From positions 10,788,001 to 10,852,000 of the forward strand of contig NC_084711.1 in the NCBI RefSeq assembly GCF_033807575.1: a stretch of 64,000 nucleotides of DNA. The letters run 5' to 3'. Position numbers and translations under genes: made by a program. Within the stretch, counting starts at the first letter, position 1, and every line of letters starts with the position of its first letter. The notes beneath the pieces are model-generated. The model had not been told where the DNA came from, searched no databases, and saw nothing but the letters and a program-made list of their open reading frames with translations. Source of the DNA: Cydia pomonella. Lineage: Eukaryota > Arthropoda > Insecta > Lepidoptera > Tortricidae. This document shows positions 1 to 13,137 of the stretch, piece by piece.

Positions 1-230
1 CACCTGATGGTAAGCGATTAACGCCGCCCATGGACACCTGCAACACCAGAGGGGTTGTTAGTGCGTTGCCGGCCTTTAAGATGGGAGTACGCTCTTTTCT
101 TGAAGGTTTGAAGGTCGTATCGGTCTGGAAATACGGCAGGCGACCGACAGTTCATTCCACAGTTTAGCTGTGCGAGGCAGAAAATTCCTGGACACAGTTG
201 AGGACTGCCAACCATCTAAGTGCTAAGGAT
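1..230. repeat. Dispersed lepidopteran repeat fragment (family 1)
   Basis: Related to 41811-42070: both share the cacctgat.gtaagc, cctatggac/cccatggac and ctcttttcttgaag-type blocks, as in 3' regions of lepidopteran non-LTR elements. It continues off the left edge. Confidence 0.55.
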
Positions 231-2197
231 GGAAATGTCGCAAAGGGCGATGGCGAAAAGAAGCGGCAGGGATTAATCCGAACAATTCCTCGGAGCAACC
301 TGAGAAATTCTCCGTGTTAGAATTTCATACGTCTTAGCAAAGTTATACCAGGTTTTGAGCGTTCTTATAATGAATTTTATAATTTTAGTTCGTATTAGAG
401 TTACGAAAAGCGATTATTTAGTACATTATGATACAAGTGTGCTAAGTTGGTCATTACACACGAGGCGATATTGTGCGCGAGAGCTGTAAGCGAGCGCGCA
501 ATAAGAAAGCCGATGTGTGTAATGACCACAGACTACCTAGACGCCGCAAACATACTCAATAGTATGGAGACCGAGCGTGTCAATTTTTTGATGCCTACTA
601 TGACATCACGCAAGCGATTTTGTGATGTGCAACGCTATCGCCACGGTGATCCGATTCAAAGGCGTAGGTAATAATAAATCGACGTTTTTATGATTGATTT
701 TATATCGATTCTTTTATCGAATATAAATCGAGTTTATGGACAAAAATTGTGAAGCGATTCCAGTACAGTCGGTGCTCCAGATTTGAGAAATATACTATAA
801 TATGAAGAATAACAATATTATATAATCTCTCACTTTATACTTAAGCTTAAACTTCATAAAGATCTTCGTAACACGAAACCGTCACAAAAATCGATTAAAA
901 ATCGAATTTCACAGTGATACTGCATGAAACATCACAGTGTACAACACTAGTGACTTAAAATCGAAAGAATATGAGAAAATCCCTCCTACCATGCAACTAA
1001 ACGATGTACGAAAGTATCATTTGTTTGCTGTCCATTGCGATCTACAAATAAAATGCCTTTAGTCAAAACAGTTAAAGTACAATTTTCAAAATGGTGCTGG
1101 TGCACCAAAGCGTGCCGGGCTTGTAGGCGCTTATTCGCCAGGTCATTGAAGTAAGCTACCAACACGTTTTCCAAGAAAGACTGGGCGTTTTTGCTGATTT
1201 TTCATTGAATAAAAGTTTCATATGCCGCCAATTATTTTTCACCCGATTTTGATTCTGTTCTTGGCTCTTGCCTCTATTAGTATAACTGGCAGCGTCAATT
1301 TTATGTGTTCTTCATTTTCAATGCTTGAAATTCGCACTTGTATCGTAAATAACTATTTCGTCAATATATAGTTAAACTAAAGACATGCAAAACTATTCCA
1401 ATTTTGTGACAAATACGAAAAATGGCAGGCGCGTTATTTTTTTTTACCCACGATTCCAAGCGCGCGCAAGGCAAAGGCGCAAACGAAATGGACAAACAGC
1501 CAATTAAAAAAATGTAAAAAAGCTAATATTTTCGTATTTCTATTCGACGGATGGAGATCAAATGTTATGTTTATTTATTAATGTAATCATCGATAAAATG
1601 TTATGTTTATTCATTAATGTAATTTACGAGATAATTTAATCTATAAATTATGTTTGGTGTGATAAAACCTCTTTGAACTAACATTTTTAACCTAATAGTT
1701 ATTAGCAATCAGTTAACTTCTTTACTCAGTCGGATAATATAATGAAAAAGCACTAGTGTTATAATAGGTGTACTGAAAAAAACATGCGTGTTTAATATCT
1801 AAGATTATGAGCCAAAAATTGGTGGAATAAAAACGTCGTTTTGAGCAAGTGTGTTGAAAAACAAATTGTTGCATACCTACTACAGTTCTTGTGATTAAAG
1901 GAACTTTCATTATGACTTGTGTATGTATAGGTATTTAATTAAATTTCATTTTCAGAAACTAGAAAGGCATGAATAATAAACGAATTTAGATGGAGACATC
2001 ATTTAGAACCTGTATTTATGTATTTAGTATTTAAAACTAGTACGGGGTACAGGGAAGAGGGGAGTTGTTTATCACTTTCAGTTCCAAGCTACCCATTTTT
2101 AATAAAAAATGGACACCTAGCGTGTTCTTGGCATTAAATGTGATTCAACATTCGAAGTCACGAGCAGAGGTTAGTTTGTAACCATTTTGTTTTACAG
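231..2197. other. Intron or flank upstream of the first visible Nup155 exon
   Basis: No Nup155 exon recognised. On the minus strand, 986-1204 is open and protein-like (FLENVLVAYFNDLANKRLQA), preceded in another frame by KNNWRHMKLLFNE, which resembles Myb/SANT-like DNA-binding fragments of transposons. Too short and broken to call a gene. Confidence 0.4.
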
Positions 2198-5100
2198 ATG
2201 TCCAGCCGAGTGACGGGCGAAGACTGCGCGTTCATAGTGCAAAAACTGCATCGCGTGGCCGCCTTCCTCCAACGCGCCGTGCCTTCGCAGCATTCTGATG
2301 AAAACTCCTCCTTGCATGCCTTGAAACTGTTTGTCAGTGAGTATGAGTATAGAGATCGTGTCATTCATGACGACGCTTGCCTTGACTCATGTTATTGAAG
2401 GTTAGATTTGACAGATCTGCGCGTCATCTTGGATGACACGAACTATAAGCCGCTAAAATGTGTTTGTAGTTACAAACCTAATCCTAAATGAAGAGTTTAA
2501 AACTAATTAGTTGAGTGAATATTGTTCACATCATCAGCTCCGCTATTCAATTTTGAGTCCTTGGAGTCTAATCGTAAATACTGTAAGAAAGAAACATCAT
2601 ATTTCTGATAACTCACTACATATTATTGATAATAATTATTGTTTTATATTAATTTTATGGGCGTTATTTAGTTACTACACGCAATATGATTCGAAGAACA
2701 AACTCTTCAACCGATTTGCATTAACGGCGCGCCGTGAATTGCGGCTCGTCGGGATAATACCGGAAAAACATGTCGCGATTAGTGACTAAAAATAGAGTTA
2801 AACCACGCCAGTTTTAATTTCGTTATTTGCATGTTATTTTAGCAATGGCGATAGAGATGCTCAGCTTGTGGAAGGTACTTTGTGAACACCAGTTTCACGT
2901 TATTGCGGCGAGTCTACCCCCGGAGCAACAGAGCGCGCTACAGGCTGCCAGCTTTAGGTTTGTTAAACAATTTCAGTATATTAAAAAAAAAAAACATTCT
3001 TTAGTCATAGGGACGACCTGTCTGGCCTAGTGGGTAGTGACACTAGTGACCCTGCCTATGAAGCCGATGGTCACGTGTTCAAATCCAGGTAAGGGCATTC
3101 ATTTGTGTGATGATCATTGATATTTGTTCCTGAGTCATGGGTGTTTTCTATTTAAGTATTTATAAATATTTATATATTATATATATATCGTTGTCTAAGT
3201 ACCCACAACACAAGCCTTATTAACCTTACTTTGGGACTTAGTCAATTTGTGTAAGATAGTCCTATAATATTTATTTTATAGGGGTTTATGAGTTGTATAG
3301 CTCACAGTATAAAGATTAACCACGACTATATAACAGGGAGCTGCTAGTCGGCGGGCAGGAAGTGGCCTGCCTCCTGCTGGACTCGCTCGTGGCCGGCTAC
3401 CTGCGCGACAACGCGTCCGTGGACGGCATCTCCCACAAGCTGAGGCAGTTGTGCCCCACGCTGTATAGACAGGAAGATGCTACGTGTTCGAAGGTAAGAG
3501 AAAATAATGACTCGCTGGTTTGTATTTTCTAAGGTATTTTGGTCAATTTGAACTATAAAACTTCCTTAAAACAAAGATATTTAAAAAACCGACTGCGTTA
3601 CAAATTAATTAGAAAATTGTAAGTGACCCGTTTGAAATTCACTTTTGTCAAATATAGATTTTAGCTTATATATTTCCATAGTTGGTCGTTAGACTTTTGG
3701 TATTTTCGTTTAAATACCAAAAGTCTAACGACTTATACTAACAAATATTTGCGTAGAATATTCGGTCTTAATTAATGTTTTATTTCAGGCTAACGAATTA
3801 TTAATATTCGCCAAGCAACAGAAGAATCCTGCAGAGAGAGAAGAAATGCTGCAAACTGCATTGAAACTCTGTAAGGTAAGATGTGCCATCACTTTCAATC
3901 TAATAGTCATAAATGTCATAATCATCATAGTTAACATTTTGCTTTAGGCCCTAGTCAGCAATTCAACATGTTAAATTCTCTCTACGTTAAGCAATTTTCC
4001 TTTACTACTTCTTCTAACTTTTATTATTTTAACCGTTATTGAAGTGAAAACTTCATTAGGCGCGTTGGGCATTTTTCCAGATGAGTAAAAACCATTGAAC
4101 TCGCGACACTGTTACCGTTACTGACACCTCTGTATATAAGTATGTACACATGTTGTGTATGTACATACATAGATACACATGCATGTTGGCATCTTTTGAG
4201 ATGGCATTCAAGTTTTCACTTCTGTCGGCACTCCTTTTTTAATTAGATCGTAGCTGTTTAAGTTCTGGGTGATTTTTTTCACCTAAATGAGTCTATATTG
4301 TTTGTGCCTTTTTCTTTGACACTTGATGTTCCCAGGACGTAGCCCCCAACGTGAACCTGCCGCTGGTGTGCTCGAAGCTGGTGTCGGCGGGCTTCTACTC
4401 GGGCGTGGTGGACCTGTGCGCCGCGTGCGCCTGCAAGCTGGACCCGCAGGACAAGGCGCTGCACTTCTACAGGAGCGACCAGCCCAGCCAAGATCGCGAG
4501 GGACAACTCATTTACTATAGGAGGTACTTCTCATTTTTACCTGTTTTTACCCCCGATGGAAAGAGGGATATTGTAAGTTTAACGTGTTGTGTGCTGCTCT
4601 CTATTTTAATTTAAAAGTGTTAGTCTTCGGCTGTCATTCAGATTTCAGGTTTTTATTGGTAAGAAATACAGATTGTTACACGTCAAATAAAAATACAATA
4701 TGCATGATGCGTCACTTAAATTTGCGGTAGATATAATTCAATACAATTTCAAAATGTTAGTTATTTCGAATTCATCTATATTGTAACAAGCAAGTATTAT
4801 CACAATAAGTTTGTTACACACAATGAGCACATATATAACTTCAGAGGCATTTTAAGTATTATGAACATGGTCGTAAGTTTGTCAGTAACAGTAGAGTAAA
4901 TAAAAAACCGGGAAAGTGCGAGTCGGACTCGCGCACGAAGGGTTCCGTACCATTATTTATAAAAACGGAAAAAAAAATATGTTTGTTGTATGGGAGCCCC
5001 CCTTAAATATTAATTTATTCTGTTTTTTGTATTTGTTGTTATAGCGGCATCATCTGTGAAAATTTCAACTGTCTAGCTATCACGGTTCATGAGATACAGC

Positions 5101-8100
5101 CTGGTGACAGACGGACGGACGGACAGCGAAGTCCCAGTAATAGGGTCCCTTTTGACCCTTTGGGTACGGTGCCCTAAAAATATCCCTCTTTTGGGGTTTG
5201 AATACTAGCATATTATGCTCCACTGACAAGCGTCTCTCGCCGAACGATATTAATATTATACATGTTATTTATTGTTCTAGAATGGAAATATACCGCGAAG
5301 TGTGCAATGCTCTAGAGAGACTGTACGAAAGCAGTTCAGACAAAAACGCCAATGAGACCGGCGTGCTGAACACCTCACAAGGTCACTCCGCGACTGACAA
5401 CACACTCAGTATGTCGGCTGCCGACGCTAACTTTCAGGTAATATTTGATGTGCATGTGTAAAATTATTTCCATTTAATTTATTGTCGATGCACATTTTAC
5501 TTATATAGTTCGTGTCATCCACGATGACGCGCACATTTGTCGAATCTAACTTTTAATAACATGACAATACGAGTCAAGGCACACGTCTTCGTGAATGACA
5601 CGATCACGAAATATATCACCGCGCGAGGGAGCACTGCGGGGGATGCCGCGGCATGCCGCCGTGCGCTCTCTCAAAAGGGATTAGTGACTATTATGCACGA
5701 GGTCTCCCCCGCCACGCAAAAATTTAAATAGTGGAAAATATAGATGAAATTATAGTGATCTGCGCTGGTTTGCGCAGGCCTTGAGAGTCCACAATATTCT
5801 AATAGTAAACACATGGACTGCTCTCATTAAAATAGTGCAACTGAGTGAAGCAACTCGTATTGTAGAACTTTATAAGTAAAAGAGCGCCTATGTGTGGTGA
5901 CTGTAACTATTTACAAAAACAGCTGAATTCCTCTTATTTACAGGGACGAAAACTCGTTTGGGACTGTCTTTCACGAGATGACGAGCTACTACATGTGGCT
6001 GTATATGAATGGCTAGTCAGTAAAAACTTAGGATCAGGTAAACGATTCGTAGATTTTGTTTAATTTTATACCAATATAAACTGTAGTCGGCCCAACGTAC
6101 GAGAAAGAACCAATATTTGAATTTAAATTTATCCTTATATATATGAAGATAGGACCTACTTTATAATTGAAAACCTTAGCTTTATATATATAAGGATTCC
6201 GTCCGTTGGCTCGTTGGGTAGATGAAATTCGAAAACTCGCGGGGCACTTCTGGATGAGACTAGCACAGTACCGGGATAAGTGGCGTACGCGAAGAGAGGC
6301 CTGTGCTCAGCAGTGGGCGACTGAAGGCTAAAATGATGATATAAGGATCAAGTCATAAGGTTCTTACGTTGCGCTCACCATGAGTTTATACTCATATGGA
6401 AAATGTGGGTTTGGTTTTTTACACGCATGTCTGTTATCGCGGTGCCCTTTTTCCGCCCGTTCCGTTTTATCCGTCAGGGCGAGTAGTAGTCAACCTACTT
6501 TCTTTTTTTCTCGGTTACATCTAGAAACTGACAACAATTACAAATTTAGTGCAGAAGACACAAATTGTAGTGTTTAGTTTTGATGGCCTTGCAAGAGAAA
6601 TTTGAAATGATTGGTCTCTTCCAGAATTACTATCCCTCGGTACCGCTCCGCCGGACTCTCTCCGCACATACCTGAACGCCGCCGCGCGGACGGCCTCGCC
6701 GCCCGCGGCGTTGCATCTATTGGATCTGCTCTGGAAGGTTCTGGAGAAGAGCGGGGACCACCTCGGCGCTGCTACCGTGCTAGAGGGACTTGCCACTAGA
6801 CCTGGGTAAGTTAAGTTCGGGTAATGATTGAATAGGATTATTTCTGCTTGCTAGTTCAATGCGGCACCGTCAAACCGAATTCTCTCTTAACGCTACACGT
6901 GTTACTCGGTGTAAAATAAACATCTTTAACCGCCATTCTATTATTAATGACCGCAATCTGAATACGAATCGAAAGTACAGTTAGCTCTACGAATTAATAA
7001 TTATAATCACTAGTCAATTTATGATAATATACCTTAATTCTACAAGCCAAGCCACTTATTCACGAGCGGAAACGAGCGAAGCGTCTCCGTTAGTTAGTTT
7101 TGTTGGACATTTTCCGCAAATCGACAACCATTGTGCCTATTTTACGTGGAAAACGAGGTAACGCTACTCTCATCACTCCCGTTGTACCACGAAACCTAGC
7201 AATGTTTACAGGTTGCTAACTGTCTCCTTTAGTTACACGGAGTCCCTAGATATTTGTTCCTGTATACTTCTACCTGTTTACAGTCTAGGAGAATATGTTT
7301 TATTATTTCCTCCTCTTCCATGCACCCACTGCACATGGGGGTGTCTGTTTTATTCATATTATGGAGGTGTTTTGTTTAGTTGGCGTTTAGGTGTTTTCTG
7401 CAGTATTTTGGTTAGCTTATAGTTCAGTTCCGGTTGAATTTCTTTAGTCTGCCTACATGTGTCTATTTTATCCCAGGACGAGCGTCTCCGTCTCAGCTTG
7501 AGCAAATATGCTTTCGCATGTACACCGTTTGTCCGGCTGCTCGCTGAATTGCATTTTTCAATAAATGCTATCCTATAGTATGTAATCGGAAATTGCGGCA
7601 TAACTAAACGTGTATATGTGCAAAGAGTTATTAAAATAGCAGGTATAAACTCTAAATAAAAATATGTGCTTTAAATTCGATAGCCGAAGTAGATTTCGCT
7701 GTACAGCTCAGCCACCATAAGAAATACGGCGTCGTATAGAAAGTGGCATGTCAAATAGTTCGGCCGTTCATGAACTTCGTGTTAAGTGCAAAATCACGGG
7801 CACGATCATTTGTTAAACTTTAAAATGTATATTTGCCTCTTTTACAATAAATGAGAATAACGGTTCGATACGTGTCAGATCGGGCGCGACGCTGGCGGCG
7901 CGCATGGCGTGGCTGTCGGCGGGCGTGGTGTGCGTGCGCGGCGCGGGCGCGGGCGGCGGCGAGCTGCTGCGGCGGCTGGAGGAGGCGGGCGAGGTGGCGC
8001 GCGTGCAGGCGCAGGTGCGCGCCGCCGCCGCCGCGCTGCCGCGCGCGCTGCGCCCGCCGCCGCCGCTGCTGCAGCGCCTGCACGACCAGCTGCTCGACAT

Positions 8101-11100
8101 CACGCAGGTGACCACATTTACTATTACTATTTCGACTCTTTTAACATTCATACACAAAGTTAGAGCCCATTCGCACTTGCGGTTAGCGACCGCAACGGTG
8201 TGCCGCTTTAGGCGGCTCTATGGTCCTGGCGGCGCCCCGCCGTCGGGCTACACTAAATAACCGCTTTGCGACCGCCGGTGTATATGGCCAACGGCTTCCC
8301 TCCAACTATGGCCGCGCGGAGTAAATGCGTATAATGCGTTAAATTTTTTAGGATTCCGTACCTCGAAAAAAAAAACGGAACCCGTATAGAATCACTATTG
8401 TAATATATTTGGTTGTTGTTGTTAAAGTAGCACCGCCCACAATCTCTCTACTTTGCCTAAAGGTTGACTGGTAGAGAATGCCTCATAGCATTAAGTCCGC
8501 CTTTTGTACTATAGGGTTTTCTTAGGTGCAATAAAGATTAAAAGGTGAATGTTAAATTATAACATTTGTAACCGATATATGTGTGTGTGTTTTTCCCTAA
8601 TATATTGACCATCTTTTGTACCATATTTCAAGCAAATTAAATGATTTATAATTATGATTATGATTATAATTTCACTTTACCTAAGGACAATTTATCTACT
8701 TATACTTGCTACATTACATTACTTCCGAGTCTTCTGACGTAATTTATATTTTACGCAGTTATACGAAGAATACGCCGACCGCTACAACCTCTGGGAGTGC
8801 AAGCTCGCCATTGTGCAATGCTCGGGCCACAACGACGACCTGCTGGTGGAGAACATTTGGAGCAATATTCTCGCGGAGGCCGAAGCGGCGGCGCGCTCGC
8901 TTCCGTCGCCCGATGACAGGCTGGCGTCTGTCCTCAGCAAACTCACTACTCTGGGGCGGGAATACGTTAATACGGGACACTGTTTCCCTCTATGTAAGTA
9001 TTACAATATTTGGAGCAACATTCTCGCGGAGGCCGAAGCGGCGGCTCGCTCGCCTCCATCGCCCGATGACAGGCTGGCGTCTGTCCTCAGCAAACTCACT
9101 ACTTTGGGACGGGAACTAAAACACTGTTTCCCTCTATGTAAGTATTACAATATTTGGCGCAACATTCTCACGGAGGCCGAAGCGGCGGCGCGCTCGCCTC
9201 TCAGCAAACTCACTACTCTGGGACGGACGGGAATACGGGACACAGATTAATTTAAATATGCCTAAGCCGTAGTCGTGATTCGCCGTCAAGTAAACTGATT
9301 AAAAGCTGGTTAGAAAATCGACATTATTCTCCTTTTTATAAATAATTATTGTTGGTTTATGTGTTAGTTTTTTTAATCAAATTTTCAACTTCAAATTCAC
9401 CACAGGACATCCTGTAGCTTCCTAATATAAAATGAGACTAGCATTTAAATAATTTCGTTTAATTGCAGATTTTATCGTTCGTCAGCTAGAAATTTTGGCA
9501 TGCAAACTTCAAGCAGACCAAGGCATGGTGTTTAGAACAATTTTGAATATCGGGGTTTCAATTGAACAAGTCTTGGATATTTATATTAAGTAAGTATTTT
9601 TGTTCTTCGTTATTCTACTATAAACTGTTTGTGTAATTCGATATTTTTATATATGTACCCCAACGTACAATAGGCGCTAGTCGTCGAGTTGTGGAAACCT
9701 GCCCCTACTATATAATATGTTCCCCAAAACATTATTCCAAAGATTTAAGATATTGTGTCAGTATTTTGTATAATTAGTTTTTTTGTTTATAACTCTCAAG
9801 AATCTCCATGAAATGTTTTAAACCACTTGGTGATCGATTTAAGTTATGCTATTTGCAAAATTAAGTACTTATTAATAAGTTACCTGAGGTATAAGGCTAC
9901 ATTCGACCGTGGAAAACTCCATACAAGAGGCTATTTTTAAAACAGAAATACACAAATTTTAACAACAATATTTATGCATTTAGCTCCAGCAGTTAAAAGC
10001 ATTTGGCACTCTATAGCTGACGGTTGAAAAAAAAAAAAAACATTAATGTATGAGCCCAGGCAGTGCAGACTGATCAGCTGCATCGACACTATAAGCTTTT
10101 TGCCATATGTTTGACATACCATGGTAAATGATGTATTTGATACAAATGTGGTATTCTAGATTGGTGAGCGTGAACGAACGCGTGTGGCTGGGCAGCGGCG
10201 ACGAGACGCACGTGTGCGGCGCGGCGGCGCGCCTGCTGGAGGCGGCGCGCGCCGAGCTGGCGCCGCTGCCCGCCGCCGCGCGCCGCCGCGCCCGCGCGCG
10301 CTGCAAGGACCTGCACGAGGCCGCCGTCTCCTCTTTACAGGTCTCTCAAACTCACAAAAAAGCAACGATCACTTGATACTCGGAGTGCTTTGTCGTAGTA
10401 GAAGGATTATAGCTGTTCCAGCTGTGGCGCTATAGAATTTTATACAATCGTGGTATAATAGAGAGCGTTTCAGTCGAATACCGTCTTTAGGCAACGAAGC
10501 TTGCTGAGTTGCCTAAGTAAGGTACGAGATTGAAAAGCTTGATTATGTCACTATCGTATTATCTAAATTAATACATACTATTTTTTTACTATAAAGCCTA
10601 AATAAGTAATGAACATTAAATTTAAATTAAATTAAATTATAATAAAACATAATACATTACAACAAATTAAATAAATAAATAAGTTAATTAATACATTTTT
10701 ACCATATTATGATTACATTAAAATTAGATATAACAAATTACCAAAATTACATATCAATGTTAGTACAAAAGACATAAACGCGCAAAGGCAAGCGTTTTGT
10801 TTTTCTATGGGAGCGCGGCGGCACATGATTGATTTTTTTTTTTATAGTTGACTACAGCGTATTGAATTTAATATTATAATTAAGTCGGGAGCCCATACAC
10901 GAAAAGCACGCAATTATAGTTTGGTATACGAAATCTTAATTCAACCATTAGTCGACGAGTAGAAAAATTACTTAAGTGTTTCCACGAAATAAAGAGAAAA
11001 TCTCAAAGTCTTACTGGCTGAAAGATTTATAAAAAAAATTTTTTGTTGTCATGGCGTCTATCGTCGTCATTGGACATAAGTTTTTCAAAATGCTTTCAAA

Positions 11101-12219
11101 TTAAGCTTTTCAAATATATGAAGCATTTGCTAATAGAGAAATTCCAGTTTACGAGTCTTTACAATAAAGTAAAAAGCAAAGCTATGTAGTAATAGTGCTC
11201 AAGAAGGAGCTAAACAATGTAGTATACAGGGTGGAATTTCATAATGGGTCAATGAGGGCAGCTACCAGATCCCGTGCTGCTACGCGAAAACAGTCTTAGA
11301 AGACTCTCCCTCGATTTCAAATTAATGAAGATTGGCGTTTACAGATTTTGGGATAACATACAGAGTGCGAGAAAAGGGTTATTATTGACAAACTTTATTT
11401 TTAAGGCAATTGATCCCATTCCTATCCAGGATCAAAAGCTTGTATGGGACCAAAAAAATAAACAGCTAGAAAAGCCACAAATCGAGGAAATCTTATCCCA
11501 TACAATTTGTATGAAAAATGAGTGAATGAAACTATCCATGTGTGTATCACAAACCAATAAAATGGTGGCTCTGACTGTATACCGATACAGATGTCACTCA
11601 CACAATAAAACTTTCGTTCATTCCATTTGTGCCAGTTTTTGTGTATATTCTTTATTCAACTCATCCTAAAATTTTAATTCGTCACTTAAAAAAATATAAA
11701 CAGTAATTGCGTCACGCTTACAAGTAAGACCGGGGCTAGCCCTGCGGTACGGCGTCAGTATTTGCCCGAGGAACGTCACTCCTGCGAAGCCGCTCCTTAT
11801 CTAGCAGGGATTACTTACGCAATTAACCCTTTGACCGCCGAAGACAACTGACGCTCGCGGCTACTGCTTAATATCAACCTTTCCGACAAGGTCCACGATG
11901 GACGCGCCGCACACGATAAGCCGGCTCCACAGGGAGCGAGCATACGCGCGAGGCAATTTCCTCACGCAAATATATGCAAAGGGTTACGAGCAGGGATTTA
12001 CACGAATAATTCACAATTACTCTCAAATCCTTTCTCCCCTTCCACTTTCCTTCCCCCTTCTGCGCTTATTATGATTTAGAAATAAAAGTGGAATAGTTAG
12101 GTGTTTTAGAATCCAACTGTTCAATAAGAGTCATATTTGTATTGCAGGCACGGCCGAACACACAGCGACTCATCGACCGGCTGTCCGCGGCGCAGGCGCA
12201 CCTGGACCGGATGGATTGA
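2198..12219 (+). CDS. Nup155: Nucleoporin Nup155 (Nup154 of flies), C-terminal half, 13 exons
   Basis: Scaffold nucleoporin of the inner ring of the nuclear pore. Exons: 2198-2336, 2843-2957, 3337-3493, 3789-3875, 4336-4523, 5281-5437, 5944-6037, 6625-6805, 7879-8107, 8759-8993, 9469-9589, 10160-10340, 12148-12219. All junctions are GT-AG and all phases agree, giving 651 residues and a TGA stop. The family call rests on the helical C-terminal domain: LYEEYADRYNLWECKLAIVQ, then a segment with FPLYFIVRQLE, then IGVSIEQVLDIYIK, in the order and spacing of animal Nup155. The first exon here follows a normal acceptor (tttacag), so its ATG is internal; about half the usual ~1,300-1,400 residues lies left of the window. 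Exons 7879-8107 and 10160-10340 are strikingly GC- and Ala/Arg-rich. The intron after 8993 holds duplicated exon sequence with a second usable donor. Confidence 0.93.
2352..2446 (-). repeat. Short MITE copy 1
   Basis: Inverted relative to 5507-5605. Shared ends include cgtgtcat..gatgacg on one side and atgaatgacacgat on the other. In a Nup155 intron. Confidence 0.6.
3010..3285 (+). mobile_element. tRNA-derived SINE
   Basis: tRNA-like head with an A-box-like segment (tggcctagtgggtagtg) and a B-box (tgttcaaatcc), then the characteristic body: gtaagggcatt, gtcatgggtgttttctattt, an AT-rich (ta)n stretch, and a tail near cctataatatttattttat. It nearly fills a Nup155 intron. Confidence 0.75.
4905..5180 (-). 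mobile_element. GGGTTCCGTA-type repeat, short family
   Basis: Read on the minus strand it starts agggcaccgtacccaaaggg, passes a (gtcc)n/(gtct)n tract and ends with cgcgagtccgactcgcac. Same family as 47800-48118. In a Nup155 intron. Confidence 0.7.
5507..5605 (+). repeat. Short MITE copy 2
   Basis: Inverted partner of the 2352-2446 copy. GC-rich sequence at 5620-5690 follows it with no recognisable function. Confidence 0.6.
6212..6331 (+). pseudogene. Non-LTR retrotransposon ORF C-terminus
   Basis: Open frame ending RREACAQQWATEG and TAA, preceded by RWVDEIRKLAG. This is the usual C-terminal tail of lepidopteran reverse-transcriptase ORFs, truncated at the 5' side. In a Nup155 intron. Confidence 0.7.
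7060..7600 (-). pseudogene. Degenerate non-LTR element, RT/RNase H tail region
   Basis: The minus strand encodes C..C-type retroelement tail pieces (MCSGCMEEEE, and [13 protein letters not shown] with a frameshift). A related plus-strand fragment is at 51115-51305. Sequence near 7080-7160 recurs in inverted form near 32685-32765. Confidence 0.5.
8413..8540 (+). mobile_element. Non-LTR 3' end (family 2)
   Basis: Contains gtagagaatgcctcatagc, attaagtccgcc and ggtgcaataaag. Related to 31170-31250 and 60890-60985. Confidence 0.55.
9008..9250 (+). repeat. Tandem partial duplications of Nup155 exon 8759-8993
   Basis: Two extra copies of the 3' part of the preceding exon follow it directly. Copy 2 starts at 9008 (153 bp after the match at 8855), copy 3 at 9152 (144 bp later, with a further internal deletion). 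Both copies keep the motif encoding NILxEAEAAARS and remain open in the same frame as the exon, with a stop only at 9248-9250. Copy 2 ends in the same donor as the real exon (ccctctat then gtaagta) at 9137/9138, exactly 144 bp past the first donor. Neither copy has its own acceptor, so they can be included only by passing over the first donor. The default reading is intronic debris; the alternative is an extended exon isoform. Confidence 0.9.
10341..12147. other. Last Nup155 intron
   Basis: AT-rich stretch at 10610-10750. An 83-codon open frame at 11274-11525 matches nothing I know. A GC-rich block at 11700-12000 (ggggctagccctgcggtacg and following) looks like a dispersed repeat but is unassigned. 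Confidence 0.4.
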
Positions 12220-12353
12220 TGCTAACTCCTAGTCTTACCCGTATCCAATCTTAGCGACTTAAGTTTATATTTAATTAGCAATTTAGTAATTCATGCCAAT
12301 CTTGACATTTTCGCCTTCCATTTTAATCTTAACTATTGTTAAAAGTCAGAACT

Positions 12354-12359
12354 AATAAA
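12354..12359 (+). promoter_or_regulatory. Probable Nup155 polyadenylation signal
   Basis: AATAAA lies 135 bp past the TGA stop, followed by T-rich and GT-rich sequence. It is the first canonical hexamer after the stop. Confidence 0.55.
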
Positions 12360-12713
12360 AGATGGCAGTGACTGGAATATGTTTATTTCATATTTTACAT
12401 TTTCTTTGGTAATAAATCTACGTAAACAATAGAAAAATTTATACAATTATTACAAACTTATTATTTTATTTCTCACATATTCATACTACCGAATATAATA
12501 ATAGGTACTAATTTAAATGATGGTTAGTTATTTTAATGGCAGTGATAAGTTAATTATTGCTAGACCATATACTGTAAAAGTGTATAACAAATTGCAGACA
12601 TACGATGATAAATATGATCAATTTCTTGTTAGATCGCCGCAGTATGTTTAATGTCAATGAGTTAGTTACGTCAATCATGTGCATGTTTAAATAATGAGAT
12701 AATAGCCCAAGTG

Positions 12714-12719
12714 TTTATT
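12714..12719 (-). promoter_or_regulatory. Possible polyadenylation signal of the Sidestep-like gene
   Basis: AATAAA on the minus strand, about 760 bp beyond the stop at 13476. I found none closer, so the 3' UTR would be long and would include the repeat at 13138-13300. Tentative. Confidence 0.25.
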
Positions 12720-13137
12720 GGTCTCTAAAACATTGATGATTTCTATTTTTGTAAAATAAATGATTCTTCATTTAATCATGTCTTATTATTTCTAACACAG
12801 GCTTCATCATCTGTACAGTCATCATGCTAAATGAGATCTAATAATTTAGAAATGACTTTACAAAAAAAATAGTTTTTTTTAACCTAATTATCAGTGCAAC
12901 TCTATAAATCTATCACTTTTGTAAAGCCACTTCTTATTTGGTCTAAATATAAAGTTCTTTGGCATCGTGCATTGTGAGCATATCTCATAGTCCCGATTCC
13001 TTAGGTCTAGGAAATGTTTGGAAAGTTGTTAGCACGCCAGGCGTTCGCAGCAATACCTTGAAATAACGGAATGATAGTTAGTAACAAGTAATGATATTAT
13101 TTTAGATGCAGACCACACGGTGTTGCGATATCATGAA

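Noticed and set aside
447..671. 74-codon frame before the first visible Nup155 exon
   Set aside because: No resemblance to Nup155, no splice signals in the right phase.
7813..8260. Several long overlapping open frames on both strands
   Set aside because: They are shadows of the GC-rich Nup155 exon 7879-8107; only the plus-strand frame with matching splice phases is coding.
10043..10435. Arg/Ala-rich open frames on both strands
   Set aside because: Shadows of Nup155 exon 10160-10340.
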